A DNA stretch of 64,000 bases, from positions 1 through 64,000 of the forward strand of contig CAYJER010000008.1 in NCBI GenBank assembly GCA_964369225.1. Reading direction: 5' to 3'. Position numbers and translations under genes: made by a program. How positions within the stretch are numbered: the stretch's first letter is position 1; each line of letters starts with the position of its first letter. Shown one piece after another: positions 60,134-64,000 of the stretch. Below the pieces are notes generated by a model that was not told the DNA's origin, made no database searches, and was given only the letters and a program-made list of their open reading frames with translations. Source of the DNA: SIG603 sp964369225. Its GTDB lineage: Bacteria; Bacillota; Clostridia; Oscillospirales; Acutalibacteraceae.

Positions 60134-61450
60134 ATGAAGCTTACAAAATTATACACAGTTGAAATTCCAAACACTGTAAACTTTAAAGAGACATCACAAT
60201 TATGCGGAGACATTGGCGATCAACCAAACCAACCAACAAAAGGTGCGCATTTATTCATAAATTCTAAGATAGAATTGCAAACTATGGCAGGTATCGGAGG
60301 TTCATTTAGTGAACTTGGCGGAAAGGCTATAAAATCACTTGATGAAGCTGGACAAGCTAAAGTAGGAGAAAGCCTATTTAAAGATAAGTTTAACTTTTTT
60401 AGACTTCCTGTCGGTGCTAGCGATTTCGGAATAGACGCTTACAGCCTAAGCGAGACAGCAGACGACTTTGAAATGGAGCATTTTTCATTAGAGCGTGATG
60501 AAAAATACCTTATCCCTTACATGGAGATTGCAAAAAAATATTGTGAAGACATGAAAATTCACGCCTCACCATGGAGTCCTCCTCACTGGCTTAAAGACAA
60601 CAACCAAATGGGTTCAGGAGGTAGCGTTATAGACAAACCTGAATACTATAAAGCATACGCTAAGTACTTTGCTAAGCTTGTAGAAAAACACGCTGAAAAG
60701 GGCTTTAACATAGCTAGAATTAACATTCAAAACGAGCCAGATGTAGACCCGCTATATCCTAGCTGTATTTTTCCACCTAAGCAAATGGGCATGTTTATCA
60801 CAGAGTATATGAAACCTTATTTTGAAGAATTAGGTTTAGACACAGAGATTTTCGCAGGAACATTCAGATCTATCAATGGAGCGTCTGCCTGTGACTTCCT
60901 AACAGAGAACGATGGAATCGAGAATGTTATTGACGGCATTGGCGTTCAATACTGCATGATGCAACCAATACATAATATTTTTGCTAAATATCCAAACCTT
61001 AAAATCATGCACACAGAGAGCAACTGCTTCCACGGTGAGAACTCATGGGAACAAGCTATTACTCTTTACATAAATATTGTAAATTACCTAAGTGCCGGCT
61101 GTGACGTGTTCACATACTGGAACATGATTCTTAACCAAGAGTCTAAAAGTTCATGGGGTTGGAATCAAAATAGTCTTATCACAATAGACGAGAACGAAAA
61201 AACTATAAGATATAACCCAGACTACTATATCATGACTTTAGCAGCCGAGTGTATTAAACCAAATTCTGTTAGAGTTTCATACTCAAGCATGAACAAGATT
61301 GGTTTCGCTGTAAAAAATGAAGATGGTTCTATTAACTTTATGGTAAGTAATTTCTCTGACAAAGAGGAAAAAGGCGATATTACAGTAGATGGCGTTAAGC
61401 TTGACATTACACTAGCTCCAATGAGCATTGAAACATATAGAATAGATTAA
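60134..61450 (+). CDS. Glycoside hydrolase family 30 (glucosylceramidase-like)
   Basis: 438 residues, TIM barrel plus beta-sandwich. Acid/base Glu in RINIQNEPDVDPLYP (about 200) and nucleophile Glu in LKIMHTESNCFHG (about 295); QTMAGIGGSFSELGG and HASPWSPPHWLKDN are typical for the family. Lacks a signal peptide, unlike many GH30 enzymes, so it is probably cytosolic and acts on imported sugars. Could be a beta-glucosidase, beta-xylosidase or glucosylceramidase type; not resolvable here. AAAGG ahead of ATG. Confidence 0.9.
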   Translation: MKLTKLYTVEIPNTVNFKETSQLCGDIGDQPNQPTKGAHLFINSKIELQTMAGIGGSFSELGGKAIKSLDEAGQAKVGESLFKDKFNFFRLPVGASDFGIDAYSLSETADDFEMEHFSLERDEKYLIPYMEIAKKYCEDMKIHASPWSPPHWLKDNNQMGSGGSVIDKPEYYKAYAKYFAKLVEKHAEKGFNIARINIQNEPDVDPLYPSCIFPPKQMGMFITEYMKPYFEELGLDTEIFAGTFRSINGASACDFLTENDGIENVIDGIGVQYCMMQPIHNIFAKYPNLKIMHTESNCFHGENSWEQAITLYINIVNYLSAGCDVFTYWNMILNQESKSSWGWNQNSLITIDENEKTIRYNPDYYIMTLAAECIKPNSVRVSYSSMNKIGFAVKNEDGSINFMVSNFSDKEEKGDITVDGVKLDITLAPMSIETYRID

Positions 61451-61475
61451 TTTAAATAGTGAAAATCACAAATTA

Positions 61476-61595
61476 ATGTAGGGGAGGGGTTTTCCATCCC
61501 GAAAAAACCAAGGGTTTAGCTAAATTAACAGGGAACGGTCAAAACCGTTCCCAACATTTGAATTTTATAAGCGACTCCAGTGGATATTATCCGCC
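61476..61595. repeat. Mosaic palindrome-family copy 10
   Basis: Contains pieces of three family words in a row: GGGGAGGGGTTTTCCATCCC (61481-61500), GGGAACGGTCAAAACCGTTC (61531-61550) and GGATATTATCCGCC (61582-61595). No word is completed by its own partner arm over the full element. Confidence 0.75.
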
Positions 61596-61616
61596 TGTGA
61601 AACTTAAGCAAAAACT

Positions 61617-61647
61617 AAAGCTGTGACACGTTTTGTGTCACAGCTTT
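61617..61647 (-). terminator. Terminator of the CAP-dockerin gene
   Basis: Perfect 13-bp stem AAAGCTGTGACAC (61617-61629) with 61635-61647, loop GTTTT. The flanks are only moderately T-rich (plus TTTAT after the stem; minus TAGTTTTTG). Confidence 0.75.
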
Positions 61648-61655
61648 TATATGTT

Positions 61656-63230
61656 TTATACCACTGTTGAGACTACCGCAAATAATGCTAGCACATCTAA
61701 ATTATTTATTGTACCGTTTTCATCAATGTCAGCATGTTCTAACACTATTGATAATTGACTGTCTGAAATATAATTTATTAGAGTGACTACATCTACATTA
61801 TTTATTCTTCCGTCACCGTTAATGTCGCCTAAGCTACCACTTACGGCATCGCTTTCCATGTTAATTATATAAAATCCATTGAAATCAGCAGTATTAAAGC
61901 TGTCTGTTTTTGTCACAAATCCGTCAGCTTCTACAGTGAAAGGAATATTTGAATAGTTATCTAATCTTAATGTTACAACTCCGTTAATGTCGGCTTGGTA
62001 AACTTGTCCGTCAATAGTGATTTTTGCGTTAGGTATTGCTGTATCATTGTTTTGAACTCTTAATTGAATTTCACTTCTTTGTATTTCTGTCTCTAGGCTG
62101 AAAAAGTCAATGTCGTATTCAAGTGTAGTAGGTTGTCCGCTTGAAGTATAAAGTCCGCTAACACTTACATTAAAGACATCGCCGTCTTCAATAAACCCTA
62201 GGCTGTCTAAGTCAGGTCTAAAAGTTATGGCTTTTTTCATTCCATAACCGTCGTCATCGACTGAAAGATGCATACCACTTGGAAAATATTCTCCACTATC
62301 GCCTAATGCAGGAGTATTTTTATCGAACACCCATACTTCCCCATCGCTTTCTCTTGTTAAAGTGATTTCAAGATTATTTTTTGATGGAGCTTGATATTCT
62401 GAACCTAAATTTATTGACCACGGATAAGAAACACCATTCGGATAATAAGACGGCCAGTTTTCATAATTAATTTCTGAATCGAATTGGAAATATTCTAAAG
62501 GAAAAGCGCCCTCAGATGGCCACGCTACATAAGATTGCGGAGTTCCTAAACCATCCTCAAACACGTGCATTGAAATTCTATTTCCACCATATGAGGCACC
62601 ATCATACTGTGCATAACCTATGCCAAACTCTGTAGCATTAGGTCTTAGTATCCATCTTCTGTGGCCGGCTCTATCTAAATTATTCGAGCCCTCATCTGCA
62701 ACAAAACCTAATACTGCACCTGCAAGATTATTCACACCTGCCGAAATATTAGCCTCACTACAACCTAGATATCCTAAGTCAAAAAAGCTTTCTTCCATAG
62801 CCGAATCAGTCTTAATCGGAAAATGCGTAAACTGATTTGTTGCAGCCATTAAAACTGCTCCATGCTGTGAAATATTGTTAAGCTCATCAGTAAACTCTAT
62901 ATTTTCGTAAGGCACATAAGCTAAATATCTTACCATTTTTAAGGCGTTTAGGGCATCGTCTATATATTGTTGTTGAATAGATCCCGCTGAATATGGAGCT
63001 GTAAAACTAGGTTCAGTCTCATACTGAGCTACATAACTCCAGTTAAATCCATAGTGAGGATACAATTTCGCAGTGTCTACAACATCTGTAATGTCACGCT
63101 CTGTTTCCACATAGGTAGATATTTCTGCAAATGGTATAATATCATTAGAGGCTGTTTCTACAGCACCTACTTGCACAGTGAAAATAAAAAGCAAACTGAC
63201 TAAACAAGCAATAATTTTTTTCTTTAACAT
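61656..63230 (-). CDS. Secreted CAP-domain protein with C-terminal dockerin
   Basis: 524 residues. Signal peptide MLKKKIIACLVSLLFIFTV, cleaved near VGAVE. A CAP/SCP (PR-1-like) domain spans about 88-230, with ISQHGAVLMAATNQFTHFP, and AGHRRWILRPNATEFGIGYA as typical motifs. A further beta-rich segment (230-390) and a carboxypeptidase-regulatory-like Ig fold (about 390-455; NAKITIDG.VY.ADINGVVT) follow. The C-terminal type I dockerin has two F-hand repeats, GDINGDGRINNVDVV and ADIDENGTINNLDVL. Dockerins bind cohesins on a scaffold protein, so it should be part of an extracellular complex. No cohesin is in this window. Confidence 0.88.
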   Translation of the reverse strand: MLKKKIIACLVSLLFIFTVQVGAVETASNDIIPFAEISTYVETERDITDVVDTAKLYPHYGFNWSYVAQYETEPSFTAPYSAGSIQQQYIDDALNALKMVRYLAYVPYENIEFTDELNNISQHGAVLMAATNQFTHFPIKTDSAMEESFFDLGYLGCSEANISAGVNNLAGAVLGFVADEGSNNLDRAGHRRWILRPNATEFGIGYAQYDGASYGGNRISMHVFEDGLGTPQSYVAWPSEGAFPLEYFQFDSEINYENWPSYYPNGVSYPWSINLGSEYQAPSKNNLEITLTRESDGEVWVFDKNTPALGDSGEYFPSGMHLSVDDDGYGMKKAITFRPDLDSLGFIEDGDVFNVSVSGLYTSSGQPTTLEYDIDFFSLETEIQRSEIQLRVQNNDTAIPNAKITIDGQVYQADINGVVTLRLDNYSNIPFTVEADGFVTKTDSFNTADFNGFYIINMESDAVSGSLGDINGDGRINNVDVVTLINYISDSQLSIVLEHADIDENGTINNLDVLALFAVVSTVV

Positions 63231-63261
63231 AAATTTCCTCCATATTTTTCATTAATTTCAA

Positions 63262-63289
63262 TCGCCTACATTATATATAATGTAGGCGA
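63262..63289. repeat. Perfect 28-bp palindrome between dapF and the CAP gene
   Basis: TCGCCTACATTATA followed by its exact reverse complement. It may be the dapF terminator (though a T-tract is lacking) and it also contains TATAAT in both directions, 40 bp from the CAP start. Its CCTACAT arms recall the repeat family. Confidence 0.6.
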
Positions 63290-63297
63290 AATAATTA

Positions 63298-64000
63298 TTA
63301 AATTTCTACAGTTCCCTCGAAAACTTTTTCGCAATTACCAGTCATTAACACTCTCTTATCGTTGTAGTTAATTACTAGGTCGCCACCTTTTAGAATTACT
63401 CTAATGTCTGTGTCTTTTTTGCAGTATCCGTTGAGTACAGCCGCTACCGCCGCCGCACAAGCTCCAGTGCCACAGGCTAGGGTCTCGCCTATGCCTCTTT
63501 CCCAAACACGCATTTTTAATGTGTTCTCATTTACAACTTCTACAAACTCTGTGTTTACTCCTTGTGGGAATACCTCGTGCTTCTCAAACTTAGGTCCTGT
63601 AGTAGCAAGCGCTAACTTATCTACTGAATTTGTAAACACTACACAGTGTGGGTTGCCCATAGATACACAAGTAACGCTGTATGGAATGTCATTAACCATA
63701 AGTTCACGGTTAATAATGAAGTCTCCGTCGAGTGTTGTAGGAATTTCAACATCTTTAAATTTAGCCTTACCAAGATTTACTCTTACTTTGAAAACTTTAG
63801 AATTTTTTGTGAAAACCTCACAATCCTTAATTCCTGTCGCAGTCTCAACCTTGATTAAGTCTTTAACTACCATTCCTGTGTCATAAACGTATTTAGCTAC
63901 ACAGCGAATGCCGTTTCCACACATTTTGCCCTCTGTGCCGTCACGGTTGTACATTAGCATTTTAACGTCTGCTGTCTCTGATGGGCAAATCAATATAACG
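63298..64000 (-). CDS. dapF: Diaminopimelate epimerase, 5' end cut off by the window
   Basis: The last ~234 residues of DapF; the frame is open to the window edge, so about 50 N-terminal residues lie outside. The two catalytic cysteines are present: GKMCGNGIRCVAKYV and TLACGTGACAAAVAAV. Also GNPHCVVF and NTEFVEVVN, typical of the family. Converts LL- to meso-diaminopimelate for lysine and peptidoglycan. The TTG near 63993 is internal, not the true start. Confidence 0.95.
   Translation of the reverse strand, partial: VILICPSETADVKMLMYNRDGTEGKMCGNGIRCVAKYVYDTGMVVKDLIKVETATGIKDCEVFTKNSKVFKVRVNLGKAKFKDVEIPTTLDGDFIINRELMVNDIPYSVTCVSMGNPHCVVFTNSVDKLALATTGPKFEKHEVFPQGVNTEFVEVVNENTLKMRVWERGIGETLACGTGACAAAVAAVLNGYCKKDTDIRVILKGGDLVINYNDKRVLMTGNCEKVFEGTVEI

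Overview
The window is a 64 kb piece of a low-GC Firmicutes chromosome, most likely a gut-type Clostridia. Supporting signs are the AT-rich sequence, consensus AAGGAG ribosome sites, the argR-recN and dxs-tlyA-nadK gene orders, a PRD-type PTS regulator, M16 peptidases next to lgt, and a dockerin protein. The assembly is a draft: 26133-26232 is a run of exactly 100 Ns inside a short tandem repeat. I see no rRNA, tRNA, IS transposase, CRISPR array or prophage.

Layout. 1-8658: a hexitol (mannitol-type) PTS regulon in two leftward transcription units, mtlF-fruK-(sorE-like dehydrogenase)-ptsH and ptsI-mtlA-mtlR. Each unit has a TTGAA(A/T)-17-TATAAT promoter and the same 21-bp upstream site at the same 29-bp distance. 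There is no mtlD; the gene content fits oxidation of mannitol-1-P to fructose-1-P, then FruK. 8957-15416: housekeeping operon folD-dxs-tlyA-nadK-argR-recN. 15698-19915: two tandem small paralogous ORFs, lgt and an M16 peptidase pair. 20519-25759: a giant secreted beta-helix protein. 26356-33753: rpoB-rpoC on their own promoter, without ribosomal protein genes. 34032-38460: marR-GNAT, a sodium/solute symporter and gdhA. 38856-42860: ddl-murI-DUF1934-argS. 43169-45451: ogt-methyltransferase-monooxygenase and a low-molecular-weight phosphatase. 46105-49517: an ABC exporter whose nucleotide-binding domain is mostly deleted, a tetR, a flavodoxin and a ZIP zinc transporter. 49575-54174: a GH127-type hydrolase overlapping a corrinoid-methyltransferase-like UroD protein, then an rRNA methyltransferase. 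54308-61450: a candidate small RNA, a second giant beta-helix protein paralogous to the first, and a GH30 enzyme. 61656-64000: a secreted CAP-dockerin protein and a 5'-truncated dapF.

Intergenic DNA carries three notable kinds of repeat. (i) About eleven copies of a nested palindrome family with constant TGTAGGG/CCCTACA ends and interchangeable palindromic inner words. (ii) Three copies of a ~70-nt leader element directly upstream of ddl (two in tandem) and ogt (one), with a conserved possible fold. (iii) Short inverted repeats at promoters that look like operators. The best leads for new biology are the fructose-1-phosphate mannitol route, the ddl/ogt leader element, the sRNA at 54385-54499 with a CTCCTCCC loop, and the modular palindrome family. 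All functions are inferred from reading the sequence; no database search was run.
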